DNA of 64,000 nucleotides from Hyalangium versicolor (lineage in GTDB: Bacteria > Myxococcota > Myxococcia > Myxococcales > Myxococcaceae): the NCBI RefSeq assembly GCF_020103695.1, contig NZ_JAHXBF010000007.1, forward strand, positions 248,001 through 312,000, given 5' to 3'. Every line of letters begins with the position of its first letter. Positions within the stretch are counted from its first letter, which is position 1. A model generated the notes under the pieces. It did not search any database. It was not told the DNA's origin and saw only the letters and a program-made list of their open reading frames with translations. Below are positions 1 to 7,936 of the stretch, piece by piece. Made by a program: the position numbers and the translations under genes.

Positions 1-133
1 GGACCGACGCCTGCACTGGGCCGTCCCCGCGACCTGGCCACCCACGCCTGCGTGGGCTCGCCCGAGTCACCGCACTGCGCCCCATGGACTCCGCCAGAGG
101 TCGTCGGGGGCGCGATACACGTGGAGAGCTGTC

Positions 134-829
134 ATGGGATGGAGTGGTACGAGTCGGAAGTGGATGCAGGTGTCGTCGGGGCTGTTGCTGGGAGCGTTCG
201 TGGCGTGCGCGCCACCGGAGCCGACTCCGCCGGGCGGACAGGGCCCGAGCGCGGGGATTGCCGCCATGGAGCCTGCGCCGCAGATGGAGGTGGCGAGCTA
301 CGACGCCACGTTGCAGGTGCCTCGGTGCAGCGCGAGCGGCTTGGGGTGCGATTCCGAGGCGCTGTTCGATGGGCGCGGACCGCTGGGCCCCGAGCCCCAC
401 GCGCCCAACACGCTGGGCGGCACGTGCCTGGATGGATCCGCGGGCACCTACCACTCGGACGAGTCGGTTGACCGGATCCGGCTGTACACCACGGATGGAT
501 CCGCGCTGGCGCCGGGCAAGGAGATCACCATCGAGGTGAGCTTCTGGGCCTACTCCATCGGCAATCGGGTGGACCTGTACGCGGCCGAGGACGCGAGCAA
601 TCCTACGTGGACGCTCTTCCAGGTGCTGACGCCTCAGGGCCGAGGAGCGAACACCCTGACGGCCACGTACACCCTGCCCGAGGGCATCACCGGAGTGCAG
701 GCGGTGCGAGCAGCGATTCGATACACTGGCGCGTCCAGTTCCTGCGACGGGGAGGGGTACAACGATCGGGATGACCTGGCGTTCCAGGTTGGGGCCAGCA
801 CGGGTTGCTCGGAGACGATGAACCCGTGA
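134..829 (+). CDS. Secreted lipoprotein with beta-sandwich-like domain
   Basis: I do not recognise a named family. The 231-residue product starts with a short basic segment, a hydrophobic stretch and a lipobox-like FVAC with Cys25, so it is probably a lipoprotein. A Pro-rich linker follows. The rest has four further Cys and alternating strands with motifs such as VDRIRLYTTDG, ITIEVSFWAY and DLYAAEDASNP, resembling the jelly-roll domains seen beside secreted peptidases in myxobacteria. The ATG at 134 is preferred because a GGAGAG sits 6-8 bases upstream; an ATG at 164 is a weaker alternative. It is a single gene, converging on the minus-strand operon and separated from it by a hairpin. The 133 bases to its left show nothing I can assign and may hold the end of a gene cut by the window edge. 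Confidence 0.7.
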   Translation: MGWSGTSRKWMQVSSGLLLGAFVACAPPEPTPPGGQGPSAGIAAMEPAPQMEVASYDATLQVPRCSASGLGCDSEALFDGRGPLGPEPHAPNTLGGTCLDGSAGTYHSDESVDRIRLYTTDGSALAPGKEITIEVSFWAYSIGNRVDLYAAEDASNPTWTLFQVLTPQGRGANTLTATYTLPEGITGVQAVRAAIRYTGASSSCDGEGYNDRDDLAFQVGASTGCSETMNP

Positions 830-870
830 GACTGAGGCACTGAGTTCGAGGTTACGTTTTCACCCCCAAG

Positions 871-898
871 ACGCCCACGCATCCATGCGCGTGGGCGT
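871..898. terminator. Bidirectional hairpin terminator between convergent genes
   Basis: A perfect 10-bp inverted repeat (ACGCCCACGC at 871-880, GCGTGGGCGT at 889-898) closes an 8-base loop. It is followed on the plus strand by TGTTGTT. It lies in the gap between the end of the lipoprotein gene (829) and the end of the minus-strand barrel gene (973), where it can serve both. Confidence 0.7.
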
Positions 899-972
899 TG
901 TTGTTCACCTGTCCCGATCAGGCGGCGAGAGACCTTCACTGGCGGATCATCTCCTCCTTGGGGCGCTACCTC

Positions 973-2052
973 TCAGAAGACGTCGACTTCGAGGCCTGCG
1001 AGCAGGCTCACCCCGAAGGATGGATAGACAAATGCCGTCGTCGCATCGAGAGGCACTCGCTCCTTGAACGGGTGCCACGCGCCCTGGACTCCGAGCACTG
1101 CCGTGGCGCGAGCAAACCGGAACCTCGTCTCGACCGCCAGCAGCCCGCCGACGCTCTGCGCCTCGAGGGTGTCGAAGTCCGGCACCGGCCGATCCACGGC
1201 CAGGAACAGGAACTCCACCCCTCCACCGATCCACAGCGGCAGGCCCTCAAGCTGGGCCGCGAGCACCGCGGATCCGCCGGTCGTGCGCAGGCGGACGCGC
1301 ACCGGACCTCTGTCATCGATGGCCGGAAAGGTGGCGGCCAGAGAGAGGCGCAGATCCAGACCACGCATCAGCTCCGCACGAGCACCAAGCGCCGCTCCGG
1401 CCGTGACCAGAGGCATGCTGGGCAATGACTGCACCAGCCCGCGAGCACCAAACGAGAGCCAGGAGTGCGGAGCCGGCAAGGGAGCAATGGGCGCTGGCAT
1501 GGGAGCCGGGGAACGTGACATGCGCTCGGCGGAAGCAGGTTCGACGGGAACAGGCTCGACGAGGAGCCCCGCCGTCTGAACCACCTCGCGAGACGCCAGC
1601 GGCTCGGCGCTCGCCTCCACCACGGCAAGCGGCTCTGCTGCCTTCCGGGGTGCGCGCGGCGGGGCTTTCCTCGGATTTACGCGCGGCGGCTCCTCGAGCT
1701 GGTTGAGGAGTTCCCGCCCTTCGAGGGCGATCGCCCGTGCGAGTTCAACCGTGGAGGCGCCCTCGACGTGCTCGAGGCGGCGGCTCGCGCGCAGCGTTCC
1801 CAGCTCCGCTTGGACGCTGATGCCTCCTGCTGCGTCCAGCGCCACGCGTATCTGCTGGCAGGGCGGGACGCACTTCGCGCCCTCGCCTAGGACTGCCACC
1901 GAAGCCCCGTAGGCCACCAGAGCACTCTCCACCGCGCGAGACAGCGCCGGGCGAGGCTCACCCTGGGCACCCACCGCGGAGACAGTCACCGGCCCCGTCC
2001 TCGCCAAGGCTTCGCACGCCAGCATCGACACCAACGCCGGGAGCCATCTCAT
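973..2052 (-). CDS. Outer-membrane beta-barrel protein of the ECF operon
   Basis: This is a 359-residue exported protein with a signal peptide at residues 1-18 (hydrophobic, ending EALA). Residues 20-120 look like a small periplasmic domain, with a CVPPC pair that could form a disulfide. A low-complexity Pro/Ala/Glu linker occupies about 125-200. The last 160 residues alternate polar and hydrophobic residues with many Gly and end in Phe, the usual C-terminal signal of an outer-membrane barrel. Its ATG overlaps the stop of the anti-sigma gene (ATGA at 2049-2052), so it is translationally coupled and is the last gene of the sigma/anti-sigma operon. A role as envelope sensor or output of that sigma factor is inference; no enzyme function is visible. 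Confidence 0.72.
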   Translation of the reverse strand: MRWLPALVSMLACEALARTGPVTVSAVGAQGEPRPALSRAVESALVAYGASVAVLGEGAKCVPPCQQIRVALDAAGGISVQAELGTLRASRRLEHVEGASTVELARAIALEGRELLNQLEEPPRVNPRKAPPRAPRKAAEPLAVVEASAEPLASREVVQTAGLLVEPVPVEPASAERMSRSPAPMPAPIAPLPAPHSWLSFGARGLVQSLPSMPLVTAGAALGARAELMRGLDLRLSLAATFPAIDDRGPVRVRLRTTGGSAVLAAQLEGLPLWIGGGVEFLFLAVDRPVPDFDTLEAQSVGGLLAVETRFRFARATAVLGVQGAWHPFKERVPLDATTAFVYPSFGVSLLAGLEVDVF

Positions 2053-3125
2053 CGCGGGGGCCCCGCGCCTCTGTCACGTGCAAGCGCCGAGTGCACCCCG
2101 TTCGGAAAGCGCCGCTGGTACTCGTGCCATGCGGCCGCCGCGGCTGCTGGACGGCCGCTGCGCTCAAGCAAGATGGCGCGCTCGGCCGCCGCGTTGTCCG
2201 CCCACAGTGGTGCCTGCTCCTCAGGGATGAGTTTCAGTGCCCGCTCGTACTCTTCGAGCGCGGCGCCTCCCTCTCCCCTCGCGGACAGCACGAGCGCCCG
2301 GCGCGCCCGCGCCTGCCCCTCGAGCTCCACCGGTAGCTTCGATCCCAAGACCCGATCCAATGTGTGCAAGGCCTCGTCCCACTCTCCGCGGGCGAGAAGC
2401 TCCTCCGCGCGCAGCCAGAGCCCTTGCAGGAACCGCTCCGCCGATGGCACCTCCAGGCTGTCGCCGGCCGTCAACACCTCCGGCGCACGTTCGGCACCGA
2501 GCGGCTGCACCTGAACCCGGCCCTCGCTCACCGTGATGCGAGTGGTGTCCCGGCCCGTGCTCACCGTGAACCGCGTCCCGTGCACCACCACGCGGGCATG
2601 GGCCGTCTCGACCGCGAAGCTGGCGCCCGGGGCGAGCTTGCGGACTTCAAAGCGTGCACTGCCAGCCTCGATCCGGACGCGCTCGGCCGGGCCTGCTTCC
2701 ATGAGCCGGAGTTCCCCAGGCCGTTCCATCCAGATGGATGCACCACCGGCCGTCGTTCCTTCCGTGACCGCCGCAGCGGAGGCGACCAGCACGTCCCCGG
2801 GAGCCGCAAGCCGATGAATGGCGCTGCTGTGAACCATCCGCTCGGCGGCAATGACGACGAGCGCCGTCACGGTCACAGCGACAAGGGGGCGCACGGCCTG
2901 CCGCGCCCGCTGCCGCCATCGGTGCGCCCGCACGCCTGCACGCGCCGCGTCGAGCAGGGCCGACGAGAACGCCGGAGGCACAGAGGACCCAGGCGTCTCA
3001 CGAAGGAGCTCGAGGGCCTTGTCCGCGCGTTGGAGCACCTCCTGGCAGCGGGCGCAGCTCGCACAGTGCTCCCGTGCCACGTCCGGCGAAGACTCCAGCA
3101 GTTCGAGCGCGTCTTCGCATGTCAT
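2049..3125 (-). CDS. Membrane anti-sigma factor: zinc finger, FecR domain, TPRs
   Basis: The N-terminal 35 residues hold a zinc-finger anti-sigma motif (HCASCARC, the HxxxCxxC signature) that in this family binds the cognate ECF sigma factor. One transmembrane helix lies at about residues 88-107 (RPLVAVTVTALVVIAAERMV). The periplasmic part carries a FecR-type domain, seen as VRIEAGSARFEVRKLAPG followed by FAVETAHARVVVHGTRF and ITVSEGRVQV. The C-terminal 120 residues are helical, TPR-like repeats (ARGEWDEALHTLDRV, LEEYERALKLIPEE). Start and stop overlap both neighbours by 4 bases, so sigma, anti-sigma and barrel protein are made from one coupled message. Holding the sigma factor inactive until an envelope signal arrives is the family role; the signal itself is unknown. 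Confidence 0.88.
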   Translation of the reverse strand: MTCEDALELLESSPDVAREHCASCARCQEVLQRADKALELLRETPGSSVPPAFSSALLDAARAGVRAHRWRQRARQAVRPLVAVTVTALVVIAAERMVHSSAIHRLAAPGDVLVASAAAVTEGTTAGGASIWMERPGELRLMEAGPAERVRIEAGSARFEVRKLAPGASFAVETAHARVVVHGTRFTVSTGRDTTRITVSEGRVQVQPLGAERAPEVLTAGDSLEVPSAERFLQGLWLRAEELLARGEWDEALHTLDRVLGSKLPVELEGQARARRALVLSARGEGGAALEEYERALKLIPEEQAPLWADNAAAERAILLERSGRPAAAAAAWHEYQRRFPNGVHSALARDRGAGPPR

Positions 3126-3727
3126 CGGCGAGACCCTCGATGCGTGGAGCGGCGCATCCCATCCTGTCCCAGCAGCTTGCCGAGGGTGAGCCGGCCCCGA
3201 AAGATGCGTGAAAGGATCGTCCCTCGGGGCACATGGGTCATGTCAGAGATCTGCTGTGCGGTGAGCCCGTCCGCGGTCAGCAGCAGAGCCAGGCGCGTCT
3301 CCTCCGGCAAAGTGGCGAGCAGCTTTTCGAGGAGCGCGGTCTCCTCCGAGCTCGCCAGCGAGTCGTCCGGTAATGGGTCGCTTGTTTCAGAGCGTGGATC
3401 AACGGCCCGTTCGCTCTTCTCCCGCCGGGCCTCCGCGCGCAGCACATTGTGTGCCCGGCGGAGCGCGATGGCAGTGATCCAGGTGGAGAGCTGCGCCTCC
3501 CCACGAAAGCTCCCGATGCGGCGAAACGCCGTCGCGAAGCTCTCCTGGAGGACCTCCTCGGCGAGAGCCGCGCACCCCAGGTACCGCTCGAGCAAGTGCA
3601 AGAGCCTGGGCGCGAGCGCATCGTACGCTTCGCGGAACGCAGCCTCTTCTCCCGCCTGCATCCGGGAAAAGAGCGCTCGCTCATACGCTGCCCCTGGCAG
3701 GTACTGGACCGTGGATCTGTCAGCCAC
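3122..3727 (-). CDS. ECF-family RNA polymerase sigma factor
   Basis: This 201-residue sigma-70 family protein has region 2 at about residues 22-92 (EEAFREAYDALAPRLLHLLERYLG, then EEVLQESFATAFRRIGSFRGEAQLSTW split by a short gap). Region 4 lies at about 140-190 (LPEETRLALLLTADGLTAQQISDMTHVPRGTILSRIFRGR, a helix-turn-helix). I chose the GTG at 3727 because AAAGGAG lies six bases before it and the family homology begins just after; the frame remains open to 3856, but that extension looks non-coding. The gene overlaps the zinc-finger anti-sigma gene by 4 bases. It directs polymerase to an envelope-stress or similar regulon; autoregulation is likely but no promoter was confirmed. Confidence 0.9.
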   Translation of the reverse strand: MADRSTVQYLPGAAYERALFSRMQAGEEAAFREAYDALAPRLLHLLERYLGCAALAEEVLQESFATAFRRIGSFRGEAQLSTWITAIALRRAHNVLRAEARREKSERAVDPRSETSDPLPDDSLASSEETALLEKLLATLPEETRLALLLTADGLTAQQISDMTHVPRGTILSRIFRGRLTLGKLLGQDGMRRSTHRGSRR

Positions 3728-3797
3728 TGCGGCTCCTTTCCCCCAACCCTGCTGAAGCCAGAGCGGGGGAACGGATGGGGTGCTTGACGATTCCTCG

Positions 3798-4457
3798 TTA
3801 CGGAGTGGGCGCCGAGCAGCCCTCGTTGTCTCCCTCGTGCTCGCCCTCCTGCGCACACTCGATGCCGTCGTCTTCCTTCGAGTTCTCCTGATCGAGGGAC
3901 TTCACCTGCTCCACCTTCGTGGTCTCGCTGGTGGTCACCGTCTGGCCGAGGAGTTGGAGCTTCACCGTGCCGCTGCCGGTGCGCTCGACCGCCTGCAGCG
4001 TGCCCTTGAGCGCAGGAGAGGTCGCGCGCGAGCCCTTCGCACTGGATGCGACGAAGGTGCCGTCCGGGTTCACCGAGCCCACGAAACGGACCGCCGCGCT
4101 GTCAGGCAGCACCTGCGCCTGGATCTTCATTCCGAGCGCCTCGAACACGCCGGCCGACACGGCGCGAACCTCCGGGCGCGGCGCGAGGATCTCACCCGCA
4201 ACCATGCCATTGGCGGCTCCGTCGTCGTTGGTCTCGCCGTCACCGTCGCCGTTGGGGCCCTCCGCATCGTCGTTGGTCTCGCCGTCGCCATCCCCCGAGT
4301 CACTCGTGATCGCCTGAACCGACTTCCCATCGGCGCTCAGGGTGAGTGCGACGCTGTCCCCTGCCTTGAGCTCGCTTGCCTTCGAAGCACCGCCGCCCGT
4401 GCAACCGGCAGCACCCAGGACGGCGGCCGCGAACACTGCGAAAGACTTCGACTTCAT
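3798..4457 (-). CDS. Acidic repeat-bearing lipoprotein
   Basis: This is a 219-residue protein of unknown function. It has a lipoprotein signal (MKSKSFAVFAAAVLGAAGC, Cys19). A small domain around residues 25-50 is followed by an acidic Gly/Asp/Asn tract in which GDGDGETNDD occurs twice at a 15-residue period. The rest (95-190) resembles a beta-rich domain that repeatedly mentions Thr, Val and Lys pairs. The C-terminus is again acidic, with two Cys. The ATG at 4457 is chosen because it begins the lipoprotein signal. It lies between the PepSY protein gene and the sigma factor gene on the same strand, with gaps of 85 and 70 bases, so co-transcription is possible. The Asp-rich tract could bind calcium; that is inference. 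Confidence 0.72.
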   Translation of the reverse strand: MKSKSFAVFAAAVLGAAGCTGGGASKASELKAGDSVALTLSADGKSVQAITSDSGDGDGETNDDAEGPNGDGDGETNDDGAANGMVAGEILAPRPEVRAVSAGVFEALGMKIQAQVLPDSAAVRFVGSVNPDGTFVASSAKGSRATSPALKGTLQAVERTGSGTVKLQLLGQTVTTSETTKVEQVKSLDQENSKEDDGIECAQEGEHEGDNEGCSAPTP

Positions 4458-4542
4458 GTGATTTCTCCCGAGGGTGGATTGGAAACCGGCTATCGGTTCC
4501 AAAGGCTTAGACACCGCTCGGGGCGGCCTGATTGCGTCCGCG

Positions 4543-4839
4543 TCAGTCCTTGTCCTCGTCATCCTCCTGCTCCGAGAGCACGGTGCCGTCGGCCTTCATC
4601 TTCAGCTCCATCTCCTTGCCGTCGGCCGTCTTCACGGTGGCCTCGTATCCACCATGCTCGGCCTCCGCCTCCACGAGGGTGGCGCCCGGATAGCGTTTGG
4701 CGATGGCATCCCGAACCGCCTTCGGCAGCTCGGCCGGGGCCAGCTTCTCGTGGGCCTCGCCCTTCTCCTTGGCCTCCTTCGCAAGCACGGCAGCGGCAGG
4801 CAGGAGCGACAACAACGTGATGATGACAACTCGCTTCAT
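4543..4839 (-). CDS. Small periplasmic PepSY-like protein
   Basis: This is a 98-residue exported protein. Residues 1-20 form a signal peptide (MKRVVIITLLSLLPAAAVLA). The remainder is one PepSY-like unit: LPKAVRDAIAKRYPGATLVEAE is the typical helix, followed by the strand pair YEATVKTADGKEMELKM and an acidic tail. PepSY domains often act as small inhibitory or binding modules in the envelope. The ATG at 4839 starts the signal peptide; the longer frame to 4890 lacks sense at its N-terminus. It is the first gene in the run leading to the acidic lipoprotein, and a target or partner cannot be named. Confidence 0.8.
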   Translation of the reverse strand: MKRVVIITLLSLLPAAAVLAKEAKEKGEAHEKLAPAELPKAVRDAIAKRYPGATLVEAEAEHGGYEATVKTADGKEMELKMKADGTVLSEQEDDEDKD

Positions 4840-4960
4840 CCTCGTCTCCCAATGAAAGCCATTCATCGGCTTGGGAAAGACTCTACGCATCGTCCATGAC
4901 AGGTTCCTGGGACGAGGATGAGAAGGTCTTAAGCATCTGCCGGACGCTCGGCAGGCTTCA

Positions 4961-6391
4961 TCAGATTCGCGTGGGACGCAGGTGCACCGGCGGTCCTTCG
5001 GGCGCGGGGAAGATCCACGCCTTGGGTCCCAGTCCGTCCTCTTCCTTCGACAGGTCCACCGTCGGATCCACCAGCAGCTCCGACATCCGGCCGTTCAGGG
5101 ACACACGGACATCAGCTCGCACCTCCACCGGGTGGTGCGTAGTCGCTTCGAAATCCTGGGCGATGCGGTGGGCCAATTGCAGGATGAGGTCCGGCTGCAC
5201 CGCCATCTCCCGCTCCTGGAGCCGCGTGAGGTACTGATTGGGCGAAACCGCCCACTGCCGTCCGGTGACGCTGTCGCGCACCATGAACGTCGCGCTCCCA
5301 TTCTTCTCCCGTGTCATCACCCGCCACGAGAAGCGCATCCCCTGTTCGTGCCAGAGCACGTTGCCCCCATAGGCGTGGGTGCGCAGTGGCAGCGCCACCT
5401 GGAGGAACGCGTAGACCAGCGCCGCTCCCAACGCCACGCGGCCCTTCCAGCCCGGTGCCGCCACGGACGCCCCTTCCCCGGCCAAGGGCAGGCGCAGGGA
5501 GACAGGAACCCGCCGCACCCGAGCCATGAGCGCGCGCGGCCACGAGGGCTCGAAGAACACCAGCGCCGCGGTGACCATGATGAAGGGGAACATCCCGATG
5601 GGGAACAGCGCGAACGTCACCGCGTGAAACCCCAGCACCACGACGTACGCGAACGGCCGCGTGCGGCGCCACAGCAGAAACAGCACGATGGTGCTGTCGA
5701 ACAGCATTCCCCCCCAGGCCGCCGCATACGCCACCCAGCGCTGCTCCAGCAGCGGCCCCACCCATGGCAGCCCCGTGCGGGCCGCCAGCCAGATGTTGAG
5801 CGGCTGGGCATGCACCAGCCAATCGGTGGTGACCTTGGCCAGCCCCGCGAAGACGTAGACGATGGACACCTGGAAGCGCAGCAGCACCGTGCACCACGCC
5901 GGCAGCCAATCCCGGCGGAGCGCCGGCCGACGCCACGCATCCACGGAGAAGGCACGGTGCGCGGGAACGAAGCACATCAGCGCCAGCAGCAGGCTCACCA
6001 GGTAGTAATGGTTGAGGTAGTTCGTCACGTCGAGAAGCTGCACGTAGGCGAACACCGCGAACAGCAGCACCACCGTCACCCGGTAGAACAGCCCCACCAT
6101 CAACAACACGCCCAGCACGCCCAGCGCCACGAAGAGCATGGGCATCCACGAGCCGGGGAGAACGGGCACCCAGCCGAACCCCCAATAGGTGAAGCGGAAC
6201 CGGGGCTGCGCGAACAGCACGTCCACCCAGCCGTAAGCCAGGAAGCGCACCGCCGACACGGTGATGAGCAGCCCCAGCGCCACCCGGAACGCCGCCAGCG
6301 CGGCGATGTCCCGAGGCGCCAGAAGCCACTCCCACACCCGTGCCATGGAACGCGCGGACGTCACGCCCCGGGAGACGGGTACATCAGTCAT
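4961..6391 (-). CDS. HTTM-family membrane protein (gamma-carboxylase-like)
   Basis: This 476-residue integral membrane protein resembles the HTTM domain family, to which vitamin K-dependent gamma-glutamyl carboxylase belongs. The N-terminal 290 residues hold about seven to eight hydrophobic segments, including ALAAFRVALGLLITVSAVRF, the tight LFVALGVLGVLLMVGLFYRV and the NYLNHYYLVSLLLALMCFVPA stretch (split here), typical of the family. One more membrane segment lies near residue 320. The C-terminal 150 residues are soluble. Its ATG overlaps the imelysin stop codon by 8 bases, so the two are coupled. Imelysin plus HTTM pairs occur in iron-responsive loci of other bacteria (established association), and Fur boxes stand upstream here. 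Whether it modifies a partner protein or aids iron handling is unknown. Confidence 0.82.
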   Translation of the reverse strand: MTDVPVSRGVTSARSMARVWEWLLAPRDIAALAAFRVALGLLITVSAVRFLAYGWVDVLFAQPRFRFTYWGFGWVPVLPGSWMPMLFVALGVLGVLLMVGLFYRVTVVLLFAVFAYVQLLDVTNYLNHYYLVSLLLALMCFVPAHRAFSVDAWRRPALRRDWLPAWCTVLLRFQVSIVYVFAGLAKVTTDWLVHAQPLNIWLAARTGLPWVGPLLEQRWVAYAAAWGGMLFDSTIVLFLLWRRTRPFAYVVVLGFHAVTFALFPIGMFPFIMVTAALVFFEPSWPRALMARVRRVPVSLRLPLAGEGASVAAPGWKGRVALGAALVYAFLQVALPLRTHAYGGNVLWHEQGMRFSWRVMTREKNGSATFMVRDSVTGRQWAVSPNQYLTRLQEREMAVQPDLILQLAHRIAQDFEATTHHPVEVRADVRVSLNGRMSELLVDPTVDLSKEEDGLGPKAWIFPAPEGPPVHLRPTRI

Positions 6392-7610
6392 TGTCTCCCT
6401 CGAGGCCCGCGGGTGGCTCCAGGTCCAGCGTGGTGATGAAGTCCGTCTTCAGCACGTCCGTGATGCCCTTGAACTCGGTGTAGACGGCCTGCACGGAGGC
6501 CTTGTCCTGCGCCAACGCCTGCCGGAGATCGTCCTCCTCCACCGCGGCCAGCGCCGCCTCGGCACCCACCACCTCCGCCCGCAGCCGCGTGGCCACAGCT
6601 TCCGCTCCCGCCGCTACCAGCACGTCGTCGAAGCCCGTGCCCGAGTAGTCCGGGCCGCAGCCGTCCACGATTCGCCGGAAGCCCACGAGGTTCAAGTGCA
6701 GGTTCTGCTTCGAGCGGCCCGCGAACTGGGACTCCAACAACTCCGGGCAGGTGTCCGACGCGCAATCGCGCAGCGCCAGCGGCCGCGCCAGCTTCTGATC
6801 CTTCCCCTCGCGCTCCACGTAGAAGATCGCATCGCTCATGGCGTTGAGCGCCACCTGCGTCGTCGGGAACACGGTGTTGCCCGAGCCCGCTGTCGCCAGC
6901 GTCTTCAGGAAGTTGCCGCCTTCCGGAGCCCACGCGTCCACCAGCGCCTGAGCGCGCGTGCGCACGTCCGCCGCCACCACCGCCGCGTAGGCCCGCTTGC
7001 GCGCCGCCCGCTCATCCGCCGGCAGCGCCGCCCACGTCCCCTGCGCCACGATGGCGGAATTCGGCCCGCACGCCGTCTCCGCTCCCTCGTAGAACAGCAG
7101 GTACTCCAGCGCCAGGAAGCCGCGTCGCGTCACCAGGCTGGTGGAGAAGCTGGCCGACTCGTACCCCTTGGAGACGATCTGCTCCTCGATGGAGCACCGG
7201 TTGTACAGGGGGAATGAATGGATGTTGTCGCGGATCTCCGCGCCGCCCGGGCTGCTGCGCGGAGCCGCCGGCCCCACCTGCATCGCCTCCATCACCTCCC
7301 AGACGTCCATCGCCTCATGGAACGCCGTGCGCGCCGCCGCCACGGCCGCCGCGTCCGGAGCATCCCGCAGCGTCACCGTCGCCGCCTGCAACGCCGTGGC
7401 CTTGGGCAGGAAGTCTCGCGCCGTCCCCAGGATGCACTCGCCCGCCGCGCTCAACAGCTGCACGCGCACGTCCGTGCCGTCCACGGGCGGCGGATCCACC
7501 GGCTTCTTCTTGTCACTGCACGACACACACAACACCGCGGTGAATACCAGGGCCCTCACTGCCAGCCAGGAGGGCGCGCCAGGATGAGATCGAGAAGCAA
7601 TCATGGCCAT
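6384..7610 (-). CDS. Imelysin-family (M75-like) lipoprotein
   Basis: This exported protein of 408 residues has a lipoprotein signal ending in LCVSC. The rest is the helical imelysin/insulin-cleaving peptidase fold found in EfeO and IrpA-type iron-regulated proteins. Recognisable blocks are AAARTAFHEAMDVWEVMEAM, the NIHSFPLYNRCSIEEQI segment and RRGFLALEYLLF. The family's GxHxxE metal motif appears here as GFLALE (about residues 164-169), so His is replaced by Leu and metal binding or peptidase activity is doubtful. Start codons at 7610 and 7604 are both possible and neither has a clear ribosome site. A 16/19 Fur box lies 20 bases upstream, so expression should rise under iron limitation. It is coupled to the HTTM gene. 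Confidence 0.82.
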   Translation of the reverse strand: MAMIASRSHPGAPSWLAVRALVFTAVLCVSCSDKKKPVDPPPVDGTDVRVQLLSAAGECILGTARDFLPKATALQAATVTLRDAPDAAAVAAARTAFHEAMDVWEVMEAMQVGPAAPRSSPGGAEIRDNIHSFPLYNRCSIEEQIVSKGYESASFSTSLVTRRGFLALEYLLFYEGAETACGPNSAIVAQGTWAALPADERAARKRAYAAVVAADVRTRAQALVDAWAPEGGNFLKTLATAGSGNTVFPTTQVALNAMSDAIFYVEREGKDQKLARPLALRDCASDTCPELLESQFAGRSKQNLHLNLVGFRRIVDGCGPDYSGTGFDDVLVAAGAEAVATRLRAEVVGAEAALAAVEEDDLRQALAQDKASVQAVYTEFKGITDVLKTDFITTLDLEPPAGLEGDND

Positions 7611-7629
7611 CGCAGTATCAACCCAAGTT

Positions 7630-7648
7630 GAGACTGACAATCATTATC
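7630..7648 (-). promoter_or_regulatory. Fur box of the imelysin-HTTM operon
   Basis: The 19 bases match the classical Fur consensus GATAATGATAATCATTATC at 16 of 19 positions (by eye). The site ends 20 bases before the imelysin start codon, where bound Fur-Fe(II) would block initiation. The divergent gene set downstream of the array fits an iron regulon. Confidence 0.7.
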
Positions 7649-7735
7649 GAAGCCAACCTGTATGTGCTGAGCACTCGTGCCGCGCCTTGACTCGGGCACA
7701 AACACAGTCTACTCAGGCGCCCCGCTAACGCGTTT

Positions 7736-7754
7736 GAAAATGAGAATCGTTCTC
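7736..7754 (+). promoter_or_regulatory. Second Fur box, head of the 37-bp array
   Basis: This site matches GATAATGATAATCATTATC at 15 of 19 positions and contains the near-perfect 7-1-7 palindrome TGAGAATCGTTCTCA. It is the first and best copy of the tandem array and lies about 180 bases before the delta-60 lipoprotein gene. It could control either direction of the divergent region. Confidence 0.62.
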
Positions 7755-7925
7755 ATAATTCAACCCCAGCGCAACCATGAGAAGTGCTCTCAGAATCCGG
7801 CTGCAGCGCCATCATGAGAATTCCTCTCAGAATCCAGCCGCAGCGCAATCATGAGAACTCCTCTCATCATCCGGCCGCAGCGCCATCATGAGAATTCCTC
7901 TCAGAATCCAGCCGCGGCACACCAG
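7741..7925. repeat. Five tandem 37-bp units, each carrying a Fur-like palindrome
   Basis: Units begin at 7741, 7778, 7815, 7852 and 7889, exactly 37 bases apart. Each opens with TGAGAA, four variable bases, then TCTCA, that is an inverted repeat of TGAGA/TCTCA with a 5-base centre. Each continues with a GC-rich filler close to AATCCAGCCGCAGCGCCATCA. The first palindrome is a good Fur box; the others have centres GTGC, TTCC, CTCC and TTCC and are degenerate. The array fills most of the gene-free region 7611-7936 between two divergent iron-type operons. The 37-bp spacing is about 3.5 helical turns. It looks like amplification of one operator plus filler. Confidence 0.85.
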
Positions 7926-7936
7926 AAAGCCGAATC

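Noticed and set aside
7741-7925. CRISPR array
   Set aside because: The period is exactly 37 bases with near-identical filler and no unique spacers, and no cas genes are present; a tandem operator array fits better.
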